64,000 bases of DNA from an uncultured Dehalococcoidia bacterium. Its GTDB lineage: Bacteria; Chloroflexota; Dehalococcoidia; Lucifugimonadales; UBA1127. The translations under genes and the position numbers were made by a program. The DNA lies in contig CAJWXP010000001.1 in NCBI GenBank assembly GCA_913049785.1, positions 1-64,000 of the forward strand, in the 5' to 3' direction. Below the pieces are notes generated by a model. It was not told the DNA's origin, made no database searches, and saw only the letters and a list, made by a program, of their open reading frames with translations. Positions 32,221 through 41,830 of this stretch are shown in pieces (positions within the stretch are counted from its first letter, which is position 1; every line of letters begins with the position of its first letter).

Positions 32221-33162
32221 ATGAAACTCGTACGATTTACAGACACGGCAGGAGCCACCGACAGCGCTGCCAAGCCCGGATTGGTGAAGGGTGACGCCGT
32301 GGTGGACATATCATCCGTTGTGGCAGGCCTCCCCGCGTCCACGCCCCAGATGCTGATGGAATCGATCATCGATAACTTTGGGTCGCTGCGACCTGAATTT
32401 GAGAAGCTACTGGAATCGGGTGCGTCTGCGCCCATCGCCAGCGTGAAGCTGCGCCCGCCGCTGCCCCGTCCAAGCAAGATACTCTGCTGCATCGGCAACT
32501 ACTGGGAGCACATGCAGCGAGAGGCGGGCCCACTGAACATGTTCTTGAAGTCGCCGGACGCGGTCATCGGCGATGGCGACACGGTGGTGCTTCCCAACAA
32601 CACCAGCCCGTACATGTTCCAGCATGAGGCCGAGCTTGCCATCGTGTTCAAGGGGCCGGCAAAGGACGTGAGCCAGGCCGACCACAAAAATGCCATCTTC
32701 GGCTACACTTGCATCATCGATGTGTCTGCCCGAGCTGAAGGACGCCGTACATGGCGTCAGGGAAGCTGGATGGGCAAGTCGTTCGACACGTTCGCGCCCA
32801 TAGGCCCCTGCATCGTCACCGCTGACGAGATCGAAGACCCTAACTCTCTGTGGGTGAAGTTCTGGAACAACGGCGACCTTCGACACGACTACGTGACCGA
32901 CGATATGGAGCACCGCGTACCAGAGTTGATCGAGTTCTCCACCAACATCATGACCATGAACTCCGGCGATCTCCTGAGCTGTGGGACCAACCATGAGGGG
33001 CTGGGGCCGTTGCAGGACGGCGAGACTGGTGAGATCGAGATTCAGGGTATTGGCCGGCTGACCATCCACGTGTCAGACCCGCTGAAGCGCTCATGGGATC
33101 GTGGCATCTTCATGGGAGAGGGCTCAACAAACCCGGAGGCGCGAGCGCAGCAAAATAAGTAA
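32221..33162 (+). CDS. Fumarylacetoacetate hydrolase family protein (FAH 2)
   Basis: A 313-residue FAH-type enzyme with an N-terminal cap domain (residues 1-80) and the FAH barrel. The ILCCIGNYWEHM strand, MFQHEAELAIVFKG (metal Glu pair) and GYTCIIDVSARAE (metal Asp), GKSFDTFAPIGPCIVTADEI and MNSGDLLSCGTNHEGLGPLQDGE are diagnostic. The lid Gly/Thr motif carries an NHEGLG variant. GGGAG precedes the ATG. It is first in a likely operon with the E1 alpha/beta genes and the split-barrel protein, perhaps acting on the keto acid they process. Confidence 0.9.
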   Translation: MKLVRFTDTAGATDSAAKPGLVKGDAVVDISSVVAGLPASTPQMLMESIIDNFGSLRPEFEKLLESGASAPIASVKLRPPLPRPSKILCCIGNYWEHMQREAGPLNMFLKSPDAVIGDGDTVVLPNNTSPYMFQHEAELAIVFKGPAKDVSQADHKNAIFGYTCIIDVSARAEGRRTWRQGSWMGKSFDTFAPIGPCIVTADEIEDPNSLWVKFWNNGDLRHDYVTDDMEHRVPELIEFSTNIMTMNSGDLLSCGTNHEGLGPLQDGETGEIEIQGIGRLTIHVSDPLKRSWDRGIFMGEGSTNPEARAQQNK

Positions 33163-33194
33163 TTCGTTCCAAAGGTAGACCAGGGAGACAGCAA

Positions 33195-34202
33195 ATGGAG
33201 ATTACCCATGAAGCTCTGCTGAAGATGTTCGAGACCATGGTGACCATCCGGCAGTTCGAGTTAAGGGCGTTCGCAGAGGTCGGTCAGCGGAGCCTGCGCG
33301 GTGCCATCCACCTCTCCGTGGGGCAGGAGGCTGTGCCAACGGGCATTTGCGCCCACCTGACTGATGACGATTATTTGGCTTCCACCCACCGGGGTCATGG
33401 CCACTGCATCGCCAAGGGAGTCGATGTCCAGGGCATGATGGCGGAGATCCTTCAGAAATCCACAGGGACCAACAAGGGCAAGGGTGGCTCCATGCACATC
33501 GCCGATATTAGCAAGGGCATGTTGGGAGCTAACGGAGTCGTCGGCTCCAGCGTCCCGCTGGCGGTAGGAGCGGCGCTGGCTGCAAAACGCAGGAGCACAG
33601 ACCAGGTGGCCATCGCGTTCTTTGGCGATGGCGCTGTGAACCAGGGTGTGGTCCACGAGAGCATGAACCTGGCCGCCATCTGGAAGCTGCCTGTCATCTT
33701 TGCCTGTGAGAATAACCATTATGCAGAGTCGACGCCGGTGGAGTACGCCACACCCATTGCGAATATCGCAGAGCGGGCAAAGGGCTACAACATGCCCGGC
33801 GTGGTCGTCGATGGCATGGACGCCTTCGCGGTGTACGACGCTGCAGGGACCGCCATCGGTCGGGCGAGGGCAGGCTTAGGGCCGACGTTGCTTGAGTGCA
33901 AGACGTATCGCTATTACGGCCACGCGGCGTTCGACAACCCCAAGAGCTACCGATCTACTGAAGAGGAAGATGAGTGGAAGGCCCGGGATGCCATCATGAA
34001 GTTCCGGGAGCGTGTCCTAGAAGAAGGTACTTTGAGCCAGGCTGAGATGGACGAGACGGAGGCCAAGGTCACGGAGCAGATGGACGAAGCAGTCCGATTC
34101 TCCGACGAATCGCCCGCGCCTGGCCTGAGCGAGCTGCTCACTGATGTGTACGTCGATGCTCCCAAGGGTTCGCTTGGTCGGAGTTCCCATCTGTTTACAT
34201 AA
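33195..34202 (+). CDS. Thiamine-diphosphate-dependent dehydrogenase E1 component, alpha subunit
   Basis: A 335-residue alpha subunit of the pyruvate/acetoin/2-oxoacid dehydrogenase family. The ThDP-Mg motif runs GDGAVNQGVVHESMNLAAIWKLPVIF to ENNHYA. Other landmarks are RGHGHCIAKG, GKGGSMHIAD and the YRYYGHAAFDNPKSYRS phospho-loop-like segment. It pairs with the beta subunit 20 bases downstream. GGGAG precedes the start. No E2 or E3 gene is in the window, so the acceptor (lipoyl-E2 or a dye/ferredoxin) is unknown. Acetoin dehydrogenase is the closest guess. Confidence 0.92.
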   Translation: MEITHEALLKMFETMVTIRQFELRAFAEVGQRSLRGAIHLSVGQEAVPTGICAHLTDDDYLASTHRGHGHCIAKGVDVQGMMAEILQKSTGTNKGKGGSMHIADISKGMLGANGVVGSSVPLAVGAALAAKRRSTDQVAIAFFGDGAVNQGVVHESMNLAAIWKLPVIFACENNHYAESTPVEYATPIANIAERAKGYNMPGVVVDGMDAFAVYDAAGTAIGRARAGLGPTLLECKTYRYYGHAAFDNPKSYRSTEEEDEWKARDAIMKFRERVLEEGTLSQAEMDETEAKVTEQMDEAVRFSDESPAPGLSELLTDVYVDAPKGSLGRSSHLFT

Positions 34203-34222
34203 ATGACGATTCGGAGTGTGTC

Positions 34223-35251
34223 ATGACATCGAAAACCACGCGTATGCTCTCCTACAGGGATGCCATCAACGAAGCGTTGCAGCAGGAGATGGAACGTAAC
34301 CCGGACATCACCCTCATGGGAGAGGACATTGCTGGCGCGGCTGGCAGGGCAGATCAGGGGTTTGTCGACGCGTGGGGCGGGCCGTTCCGTACGACCCAGG
34401 GCCTGATCCAACAGTTCGGTGAAGAGCGTGTCAGGGACACCCCCATTTCAGAGGCGGCGTTCATCGGCACAGCTATAGGTGCAGCCGCAGCGGGTGTTCG
34501 CACGGTGGCTGAGCTCATGTACTTCGATTTCATTGGCGTCTGTTTCGACCAACTCCTGAACAACGCGGCGAAGATGCACTACATGTATGGCGGCAACGTC
34601 ACCCTGCCATTCACGCTGCTAACGCGCATAGGTGCGGGCGTGGGCTCTGCGGCGCAACACTCTGAGACGCTGTACTCGCTGATGGCCCACATCCCGGGCC
34701 TGAAGGGTGTTGTTCCGTCCGATGCTTACACGGCCAAGGGCTTGCTGACGGCGGCACTGAGGTCAAACGACCCGGTCATCTTCTTTGAGCACAAACTCCT
34801 CTACCACGAACAGTGCGAGGTGCCTGAAGAGTCGTACGAACTCCCCATCGGCGATGCCAGGACAATGCGCGAGGGTACAGACATCACTCTAGTTGGCATC
34901 TCCAAGATGACCTCCGTGTGTCTAGAGGCAGCTGAGCTTTTGGCAGCAGAAGGCATAAATGCCGAAGTCGTCGACCTGCTCAGCGTGTTCCCCATCGACT
35001 ATGACCACATCATCGCGTCGATCCAGAAGACGCACAGGATGGTGGTTGTCGACGAGGACACGCCTACGTGCAGCGTCGCAGCGGACATCGCGGCCACAGT
35101 GGGCGAAGAGGCATTCGACTCTCTGGACGCTCCAATCATGCGGGTGCAGGCGCCCCACACCCCGGTGCCCTACGCCAGAGACCTGGAGCTTGCCTACATC
35201 CCGGACGCCCAGCGAGTGGTGAAGACCGTGCGGGAGGTCTTTGGGAGCTAA
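34223..35251 (+). CDS. Thiamine-diphosphate-dependent dehydrogenase E1 component, beta subunit
   Basis: A 342-residue beta subunit. It begins MLSYRDAINEALQQEMERNPDITLMGEDI, has the DTPISEAAFIGTAIGAA motif and ELMYFDFIGVCFDQLLNNAAKMHYMYGG, followed by the transketolase C-domain with VVDLLSVFPIDYDHI. Together with the alpha gene it forms the heterotetrameric E1. It precedes the split-barrel protein by 38 bases. Confidence 0.93.
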   Translation: MTSKTTRMLSYRDAINEALQQEMERNPDITLMGEDIAGAAGRADQGFVDAWGGPFRTTQGLIQQFGEERVRDTPISEAAFIGTAIGAAAAGVRTVAELMYFDFIGVCFDQLLNNAAKMHYMYGGNVTLPFTLLTRIGAGVGSAAQHSETLYSLMAHIPGLKGVVPSDAYTAKGLLTAALRSNDPVIFFEHKLLYHEQCEVPEESYELPIGDARTMREGTDITLVGISKMTSVCLEAAELLAAEGINAEVVDLLSVFPIDYDHIIASIQKTHRMVVVDEDTPTCSVAADIAATVGEEAFDSLDAPIMRVQAPHTPVPYARDLELAYIPDAQRVVKTVREVFGS

Positions 35252-35289
35252 CGAGGATCACAGAGGGCGATATTCGCCAGGAGGAACCG

Positions 35290-35712
35290 ATGGAGTTTAC
35301 AGCCGCCAAAGCGTTTCTGGAGACCAACCACCGTGGGGTGGTGACTACGACCCAGAAGAATGGCGCAGCCCACGATAGCATCGTGGTGTGTGGTCACTAT
35401 AAGGACAAGATGCTCTTCGTGTCCGTCCTGGGCAACTCGCGCAAGGTACATAACCTCCGCCGAGACCCACGCTGCACGGTATTGGGCGTGTCTGACGATT
35501 GGGGCAAATACGTCGTCGTCGAAGGGCAAGCGCAGCTCATGGACTACAGCAACATTGATCCAGAGGAATTCCGAGTGCTTCTCCGCGATGCGTTCCGTGC
35601 CTGTGGCGGGGGTGAACACTCGGACTGGGACGAATACGACCAGTCCATGCGTAAACAGGATGCTGTGATGGTGTTGGTCTCCCCGGAAAACGTCTACGGC
35701 AGGATTCGCTAG
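35290..35712 (+). CDS. Pyridoxamine-5'-phosphate-oxidase-like split-barrel protein (PPOX/F420 family)
   Basis: A 140-residue FMN/F420-binding split barrel. Features are AKAFLETNHRGVVTTTQKNGAAHDSIV, MLFVSVLGNSRKVHNLRRDPRCTVLGVSDD and a final VSPENVYGRIR. This is the usual PPOX-class F420-dependent pattern. ATG 35290 has GGAGG upstream; the ORF-track start at 35068 lies inside the E1 beta gene. It could reduce an intermediate of the FAH/E1 operon using F420H2, by inference. Confidence 0.88.
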   Translation: MEFTAAKAFLETNHRGVVTTTQKNGAAHDSIVVCGHYKDKMLFVSVLGNSRKVHNLRRDPRCTVLGVSDDWGKYVVVEGQAQLMDYSNIDPEEFRVLLRDAFRACGGGEHSDWDEYDQSMRKQDAVMVLVSPENVYGRIR

Positions 35713-35829
35713 TCGTCACAACGTGCCTACATCTATTCACGTCAACTACGTTGACTCATCCTCTGAACGCCCATAGGATGAATGTGCCCCTTGATCCCTT
35801 TGCATCTAACGTATGGGAGTTCCTACTGC

Positions 35830-37152
35830 ATGGGTAACCATTCAATGTTTTCATCGACTCGGCTTGGTGGTGTCCACTACGCCTGGGTGATCGTTGGCCT
35901 GGCGTTTGGAATCCAGACTGCAAGCTCCTCGATGCGTCTGGCTTTTGGCACCTTTGTTGACCCGCTGGCGGAAACATACGGCTGGTCCAACGGTTCTATC
36001 GGCCTGGCCTATGCCATTCAGTTCGCCGCTTCCGCAGCGTTCGCACCGGTTGCCGGTTGGATGGGCGATGTCTATGGGACACGACGCACCCTCCTTGTAG
36101 GTGTGGTGCTGTTTGCTGTGGGGATTATGCTGACGGGCAGCATGGATAGCCTGTGGGAGTTCTACCTCTATTACGGCGTCATCGTCGGCGTTGCCCTCGC
36201 GGTATTCATGGTGCTGCTGGTCTCAGCGGTCTCCTACTGGTTCAAGACCCAGCAAGGGCTAGCCATAGGGGTGCTTATGGCGTCCTTTGGCGTTGGCCCG
36301 TTGATCGCCGCACCCCTAATCGTCTACGTCATCAACCGATTCGGCTGGGGAACGGCCATGACTGTCGCCGGTCTTGGCTCCGGCCTGATAATGCTGGTCC
36401 TCATCGCCAAATTTTACGGAAAGCCTGCTGACAATGGCGCTAAACCCTATGGCGCGTTGCCGTCAGACCCCATTGAGGCCGTGGCGGACAGGGCAACAGT
36501 GACCGCAGAATCCAAGGCGTTCTTCAATCGAGCGCGAGGCACGTTCAATTTCTGGAACTTGGTGAACATCCACTTCCTGGGGTGCGTGGGCCATTCCATC
36601 ATCATTGTGTACGGCGCATCTATTGCTATCCATGAGGGGATCGATCCTGTGGTGGCTGCGGGAGTAGTCAGCACCTTCTTTGGATTGAGCATCGCCTCAA
36701 GGTTCTGGACGGCCTTTCTGGCAGACTACTTCAGCCCACGAGGCATTATGGTGGCCTCCTTCTTTCTCCAGGGAGTCACGGTGTTCATGCTGTTGGAATC
36801 CACCGCTGTCTGGCATTTCTACCTCTTCGCCGTGGTCTTCGGCATCGGGTACGGTGGAGAGGGGACCGTGTTCCCTATGTTGGACCGGAGTTACTACAAG
36901 AAGGCACCCTTTGGCACGTCGTACGGTTGGCAGATGTTCGGGGCCAGCCTAGGCATGGGCCTGGGGGGATGGATCGGCGGCTATCTGTTTGACATAACCG
37001 GTACGTATACCCTGACCATCCTCGTATCGGCGGCCACAAGCCTCGGCGGGATGGTGAGCATCTTATTCCTGGCGGATCCTCGCAAAGAGTTGATACCTGA
37101 CTGGAATAAGGACATCGTCGTAGACGGCGGCGCGTTGCGTCACGTTCACTAA
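35830..37152 (+). CDS. MFS transporter 2 (oxalate:formate / monocarboxylate antiporter-like)
   Basis: A 440-residue major facilitator with about twelve membrane helices. The pattern HYAWVIVGLAFGIQ, GWSNGSIGLAYAIQFAASAAFAPVAGWMGDVYGTRRTLL and SYWFKTQQGLAIGVLMASFGVGPL resembles the OFA/monocarboxylate branch of MFS. ATG 35830 has GGGAG upstream; the earlier ORF-track start adds 16 poorly hydrophobic residues. It could import the carboxylate used by the preceding operon. Confidence 0.9.
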   Translation: MGNHSMFSSTRLGGVHYAWVIVGLAFGIQTASSSMRLAFGTFVDPLAETYGWSNGSIGLAYAIQFAASAAFAPVAGWMGDVYGTRRTLLVGVVLFAVGIMLTGSMDSLWEFYLYYGVIVGVALAVFMVLLVSAVSYWFKTQQGLAIGVLMASFGVGPLIAAPLIVYVINRFGWGTAMTVAGLGSGLIMLVLIAKFYGKPADNGAKPYGALPSDPIEAVADRATVTAESKAFFNRARGTFNFWNLVNIHFLGCVGHSIIIVYGASIAIHEGIDPVVAAGVVSTFFGLSIASRFWTAFLADYFSPRGIMVASFFLQGVTVFMLLESTAVWHFYLFAVVFGIGYGGEGTVFPMLDRSYYKKAPFGTSYGWQMFGASLGMGLGGWIGGYLFDITGTYTLTILVSAATSLGGMVSILFLADPRKELIPDWNKDIVVDGGALRHVH

Positions 37153-37182
37153 CCAGTTGACCTTCCGTAATTCCCCTAGGAG

Positions 37183-38106
37183 ATGAATGTGTCCCTCTGG
37201 CTGCTGTTAGCGCTGATCGTTCCCTTCATGCTGGCTGCCGTGAACATGATCGATAAGCTGGTAGTAGACCGGCACATCAGCACAACTCTCCTGTATCCCT
37301 TCTACGTCGGCATCGTTGAGGTAGTGCTCGCTACTACCCTACTCACGACACTACTTCTGACCGGGTTGGAAGATGCGGACTGGCGGGTGATAGGCGGTGC
37401 AATGGCCATGGGTTCGTTGCGCGGAATAAGTCTGGCCACCATGGTCCTTGCGCTGCGGTTGGAACAGGTCTCCCGGGTCATCGCACTCTGGTTCCTCAAC
37501 CCCATCATGGTCGTAGGCATGGCCGTCGCCTTCCTCAGCGAGTCGATATCAGTTCTGGCGATCGGAGCTATCGCGATGGCATCGTTGGGCGCTGGGGTGG
37601 TGTCGTGGACGGGAGGCAAAACGTCAGGAGGTTTCATGCCACCCAAGGTCATCGTCCTGGCGCTGGTGTCTGCGTTGGCCTGGGCCACGGCGAACATCCT
37701 GACGAAGCAGTTTGTTGACGATGAGTCCTTCTGGCAGCTCTACTTCGGCTCTCGCGCAGGCTTCGGCGCAGTGATGATGGTGTTGATATTCAGCAAAGAG
37801 GTGCGACGGGCTGCTCGGACCGAATGGCGGTCTCGACCGCTAATAGGCCTGTTCCTGCTGGCGGAACTGATCGTCACCATCAGCCTTATCCTCTACTACT
37901 CCGCTATCAACCTGGGGCCGGTGTCCCTGGTCTCCGCCATCGGCGCGATACAACCGCTTACGGTGCTTATCTACTCCATTGCGCTTGCCCTGCTGTTCCC
38001 GGCTATCTTCAGCGGCTGGGTTACCAGAGGTAGAGGCAAACTTGTGCCGCAGCTCATCGGCACCCTGGTGCTGGCCGTGGGTGTCAGCATTGTCAGCGTT
38101 CAGTAG
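37183..38106 (+). CDS. EamA/DMT-superfamily transporter
   Basis: A 307-residue protein with ten predicted membrane helices in two EamA repeats (residues 3-145 and 155-300). The strongest SD (AGGAG) is adjacent to ATG 37183 and 6 bases before GTG 37189, so translation may start at the GTG two codons in. DMT carriers export amino acids, nucleobases or metabolites; the substrate is unknown. It follows the MFS gene by 30 bases. Confidence 0.87.
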   Translation: MNVSLWLLLALIVPFMLAAVNMIDKLVVDRHISTTLLYPFYVGIVEVVLATTLLTTLLLTGLEDADWRVIGGAMAMGSLRGISLATMVLALRLEQVSRVIALWFLNPIMVVGMAVAFLSESISVLAIGAIAMASLGAGVVSWTGGKTSGGFMPPKVIVLALVSALAWATANILTKQFVDDESFWQLYFGSRAGFGAVMMVLIFSKEVRRAARTEWRSRPLIGLFLLAELIVTISLILYYSAINLGPVSLVSAIGAIQPLTVLIYSIALALLFPAIFSGWVTRGRGKLVPQLIGTLVLAVGVSIVSVQ

Positions 38107-38228
38107 CAGCCTTTGTGGTGCTAGGCGCGTTGACATGACCGCCGGGGCGATGCACCCTTCACCTTGGCGACAGCATCGGAATAAGTACGAACGAATCTGA
38201 GCGAGTCAGGGTCGGGTGATAGTGATCG

Positions 38229-39638
38229 ATGCGCAAGACCAAGATTGTTGCTACGTTAGGGCCGGCCTCTTCCGGCGAGGAACAGGTAAGCGAGCTGTTG
38301 CAGGCTGGTGTTGACGTCTTCCGCCTCAATTTCTCCCACGGCACCCATGAAGAACATACGGCCACAGTAGGTCTGATCCGCAAACACGCCGAGCAGCAAG
38401 GCCGATCAGTGGCCATACTCCAGGACCTGCAGGGCCCACGCATCCGCACAGGCATGTTAGCTGGCGGCGTTCCCGTCCACCTTCAACCCGGCACCCCACT
38501 TATCCTCACCACAAAGCAGGTCGACGGCTCTGCCGACATGGTCTCTGTCACGTACGGCGGGCTTCCCAAAGACGCGCACGTAGGCAGTCGCATCTTTATC
38601 GCAGATGGGTCGATAGAGTTGCGAGTGGTGACAGCGACATCCACCGAGCTTCGCACTGAGGTCGTCCGTGGGGGGAAGTTGGGGGAGCGGAAGGGCATCA
38701 ACGCCCCGGAAGTCCACCTGAACGTCAAGAGTTTCACGGACAAGGATCAGGAGGATCTCCACCTGGGGGTGAGCTTGGGCGTCGACTACATCGCATTGAG
38801 TTTTGTGCGTAGCGCCGCTGACGTGGAGGAAGTCCGAAGCGCGATATGGGCGTCGGGCGCCTCGATTCCCATCATCGCGAAGATCGAGAGCCAGGAAGCC
38901 GTAGAGCGCCTGGACGAGATACTGCAGGCAAGTGATGGGGTCATGGTCGCTCGGGGAGACCTTGGGGTGGAGTTGGGCCCAGAAAGGGTCCCCATGCTCC
39001 AGAAATCGATACTGCGCCGGGCGAACGAGCTTGGAGTCCCGTCCATCACCGCAACGCAGATGCTGGAATCCATGATCACCAGCCCATCGCCGACGAGGGC
39101 AGAGGCCAGCGATGTGGCCAACGCCATCCTTGACGGTACTGACGCCGTGATGCTCTCAGGCGAAACGGCTGTGGGCCGGTATCCTTTGGAAGCAGTACGA
39201 ACTATGGATAGCATCGCCCTGGAGGTAGAATCACACGCCCCTCGAATCGACATGCACTTGGAATACTCAAGCGACCACAGCCATAGCCTAGCGCATGCTG
39301 CAACCCTGGTGGCGGAAGAAGTGGATGCCACCGCCATTGCCGTATTCACCAACAGTGGATTCACGGCGCAACTCCTGTCAAAACAGGCTCCCATGATCCC
39401 TATCTACGCGTTCACGTCGCGGGAGGATACGTACCACAGACTTGCGCTGTGGCACGGAGTGACGGCACTACGTGGCGAATTTGCGGAGGATACAGACGCC
39501 TTAATTGCAGGGATGCTTGGGGAGTTACGGGACCGTCAGTTTGCCGAGCTAGGGCGTAACGTAGTAGTGGTTCGGCTTTCTCCTCCCGGGGGCAGGCACC
39601 TGGCAAATTTTATTACGGTGCGTGTTATTACTCTTTGA
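38229..39638 (+). CDS. pyk: Pyruvate kinase
   Basis: The final step of glycolysis, phosphoenolpyruvate + ADP to pyruvate + ATP. The 469-residue protein has RKTKIVATLGPASS, RLNFSHGTHEEH, LQDLQGPRIRTG, the catalytic Lys region IIAKIES, VMVARGDLGVELG (metal Asp) and TATQMLESMI with PTRAEASDVANA. The C-terminal allosteric domain (residues 350-469) is present, including AIAVFTNSGFTAQLLSK. The first base of the ATG lies 9 bases after a GGTGAT-like SD. Close to E1, it would feed pyruvate forward. Confidence 0.95.
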   Translation: MRKTKIVATLGPASSGEEQVSELLQAGVDVFRLNFSHGTHEEHTATVGLIRKHAEQQGRSVAILQDLQGPRIRTGMLAGGVPVHLQPGTPLILTTKQVDGSADMVSVTYGGLPKDAHVGSRIFIADGSIELRVVTATSTELRTEVVRGGKLGERKGINAPEVHLNVKSFTDKDQEDLHLGVSLGVDYIALSFVRSAADVEEVRSAIWASGASIPIIAKIESQEAVERLDEILQASDGVMVARGDLGVELGPERVPMLQKSILRRANELGVPSITATQMLESMITSPSPTRAEASDVANAILDGTDAVMLSGETAVGRYPLEAVRTMDSIALEVESHAPRIDMHLEYSSDHSHSLAHAATLVAEEVDATAIAVFTNSGFTAQLLSKQAPMIPIYAFTSREDTYHRLALWHGVTALRGEFAEDTDALIAGMLGELRDRQFAELGRNVVVVRLSPPGGRHLANFITVRVITL

Positions 39639-39830
39639 ACCTTTTTCAATCACTATGACCTTCTCTTGCGCCTTGGTCAGAGGCAGGATCGAGCTAGTTC
39701 TATTCCGATCCTCCTTCTAGCACTCTAGGCATCTATTTCATCAAAGAAACATGTCACTCATGACTATCGCTGGTTCCCACTGGCAGATACGGTGTTTACG
39801 ATAATCGCAACAGATTGTTGTACCTAGGCC

Positions 39831-39859
39831 TTGACACGTAGTTATTTGTCCTGTAGCTT
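39831..39859 (+). promoter_or_regulatory. Promoter of the peptide-type binding protein gene
   Basis: A perfect TTGACA, a 17-base spacer and TAGCTT lie 65 bases upstream of the ATG. Confidence 0.6.
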
Positions 39860-39890
39860 GCTTAAGGTTTTAATAGGCGTTTCGACTGTC

Positions 39891-39905
39891 ATATGACCGT
39901 CATAT
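39891..39905. promoter_or_regulatory. Operator-like palindrome upstream of the binding protein
   Basis: The perfect palindrome ATATGAC-C-GTCATAT lies in the leader between the promoter and the SD. Its size and position fit a dimeric repressor site; no regulator gene is adjacent. Confidence 0.45.
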
Positions 39906-39924
39906 ACAAAAGGGGGGTAGAGTT

Positions 39925-41667
39925 ATGGTTCGATTACTACGTGGTGGGAGCACTACGATCATCCTGGGGCTAATGGCCCTTATGTTGCTGGCCGCGTGCA
40001 GCAGCGACGGCGACGATGAAAGCACGTCAGGAGCAGCAGCACCAACTGCAGTGCCTGCCACCGCTGTTGCTCCTGCTCCAGACGCAAAGCCGACAGTGGA
40101 GAAATTGGTCATCTCCGACGCAATTCCTTCTGTGGAGTCCAACAACCCCTGGAAGCTTGAAAACCCCCGGACTCCCTATTACATGCGACCTATGTATGAA
40201 TCACTCATTGGCGTTGACGCCCTCACCGGGGAGTTTGTGCCACAGTTGGCAACGGAGTTCAGTGTTGAGCCGGACGGAACATCCCTCCGCTTCATACTCC
40301 GCAAGGGTGTCAGGTTCCACGGCGACAACGGTGAGTTCACTGCGGCAGATGTGGTGGCCACCCACGCCAATTCTTCTGCGGAGGACTCCGTCCACACCCA
40401 TAGGACCCAATATCGCAGGGTCACCGTTGAAGTGGTCAACGACTACGAGATCGTCTTCCGCACTGACGTACCCAACCCGGAGCTGATCCCCAACATCTCC
40501 GAGCGGAACACCATTTCCATGGAGCCCTATAGCGCCAAGGATATGGCTGCACTGGGTGGTAACCCAGACCTATCCAGCAGGCTTCCGGCGGGCACGGGCT
40601 TCTACGAGTATGATGACCGGTTCCAGGGCCAATTCTTCCGAATGAAGCGCGTCCCCTACCAGCACTGGGAGAACCAGGGGCAGTTCGAAGAGATAGAGAT
40701 GCGTTTTATCAGTGAGGCGTCCACCCGCCTGGCGGGACTGCTGACGGCAGAGATCCACATGGGCCAGCTCCCGCGGGATCAGCAACAACAGGCGGTGGCT
40801 GAGGGCCTGAAGGTGGCCCGGGCCAAGGTACTGGCCCGAGAGCGGACCTTGCTGTTCGGTGGGATGCAACTCGACAAGAAATACGCAAACTATGAAGCGC
40901 AAGGCACCGCTTGCGGATACGCCCACTGTGACTCGGTCTTCCTTGACGTCAAAGTGCGCAGGGCCCTGAGCAAGGCCATCAACCGGGCTTCCCTCAACAA
41001 CGCCTTCTTCGGCGGCGAGGGTATTGAAGTCCACAACATCCATATGATACCCACAGCCTCCTACTGGAACCCGGCATGGGACCAGAACTTCCAGGAACAG
41101 TATGGGTACGACCCGGCAGCAGCCCTGGCCCTGCTGGCCGAGGCGGGCTATAGCACCAGCAACCCCCTGGAATTTAAGATTGATGGTACCGCCGTCGGAG
41201 GGTTCCCTGAGGCGGGGGACTTTGCCGAGACGTTCGTTGGGTTCTGGCAGGAAATCGGGGTCAAGGCCACTCTTGATCTGACAGATAGCACTACCAGCCG
41301 GGCATGGGGCAGGTCCTTTGATGTGAAACTTAATAACCGCATGGCGGGGTGGATGACCAGCAACATCGTGGAGACCCAGGCCTTCCGCGTCCACAACTGG
41401 GCTGGCTCGGCGCCACGGGGCGGCCCCGAGTTCCCAGAACTTGAGGTGGCCATCCTGGCCCAACGGAACACGGTGGACCCGGTGAGGGCCCTGGACGGGT
41501 TGCGGCAGGTGGGAGACGTGATATTCCCGCTGCACATCGGCATACCCATCTTCTGGATCCCTGACGACATCGTCTACAACCCAGAAGTCGTCGCATCCTA
41601 CGAGTGGTCAGGCGTACCGCTGGGAACATACAGCAGCTTCCAGCAGATCAAGGCTGTTCTGGAGTAA
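39925..41667 (+). CDS. ABC transporter substrate-binding lipoprotein (family 5)
   Basis: A 580-residue peptide/nickel/opine-type periplasmic-binding-protein homolog. The N-terminus has a signal with the lipobox LLAAC, followed by an Ala/Pro-rich linker. The SBP_bac_5 domain contains YESLIGVDALTGEFVPQLATEF, LRFILRKGVRFHGDNGEFTAADVVAT and the late AINRASLNNAFF. It likely captures oligopeptides or similar solutes outside the membrane. GGGGGG precedes the ATG. No permease genes follow, so it relies on a distant transporter or acts as an orphan receptor. Confidence 0.92.
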   Translation: MVRLLRGGSTTIILGLMALMLLAACSSDGDDESTSGAAAPTAVPATAVAPAPDAKPTVEKLVISDAIPSVESNNPWKLENPRTPYYMRPMYESLIGVDALTGEFVPQLATEFSVEPDGTSLRFILRKGVRFHGDNGEFTAADVVATHANSSAEDSVHTHRTQYRRVTVEVVNDYEIVFRTDVPNPELIPNISERNTISMEPYSAKDMAALGGNPDLSSRLPAGTGFYEYDDRFQGQFFRMKRVPYQHWENQGQFEEIEMRFISEASTRLAGLLTAEIHMGQLPRDQQQQAVAEGLKVARAKVLARERTLLFGGMQLDKKYANYEAQGTACGYAHCDSVFLDVKVRRALSKAINRASLNNAFFGGEGIEVHNIHMIPTASYWNPAWDQNFQEQYGYDPAAALALLAEAGYSTSNPLEFKIDGTAVGGFPEAGDFAETFVGFWQEIGVKATLDLTDSTTSRAWGRSFDVKLNNRMAGWMTSNIVETQAFRVHNWAGSAPRGGPEFPELEVAILAQRNTVDPVRALDGLRQVGDVIFPLHIGIPIFWIPDDIVYNPEVVASYEWSGVPLGTYSSFQQIKAVLE

Positions 41668-41697
41668 TACCGACCACAGCGTTCAATAGAGACTGAG

Positions 41698-41736
41698 AAC
41701 TGGGTGACACGGAATTCCGTGTCACCCAGTTCGTTT
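41698..41736 (+). terminator. Terminator of the binding-protein gene
   Basis: A perfect palindrome, AACTGGGTGACACGGAA / TTCCGTGTCACCCAGTT (17 bp per arm), is followed by CGTTTTG. Confidence 0.85.
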
Positions 41737-41830
41737 TGTGTGGGAGATGTGCCTCGTCGTATTGCTGCCCCTTGCTTGACGCTACCTATGGCGCCTCATA
41801 CCATGCGCTGAACCACAGTAAGGGGGATTC

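Noticed and set aside
35740-35755. GTCAAC-TAC-GTTGAC inverted repeat as terminator
   Set aside because: The stem is only 6 bp and has no T-run. It could be an operator for the MFS gene but nothing supports that further.
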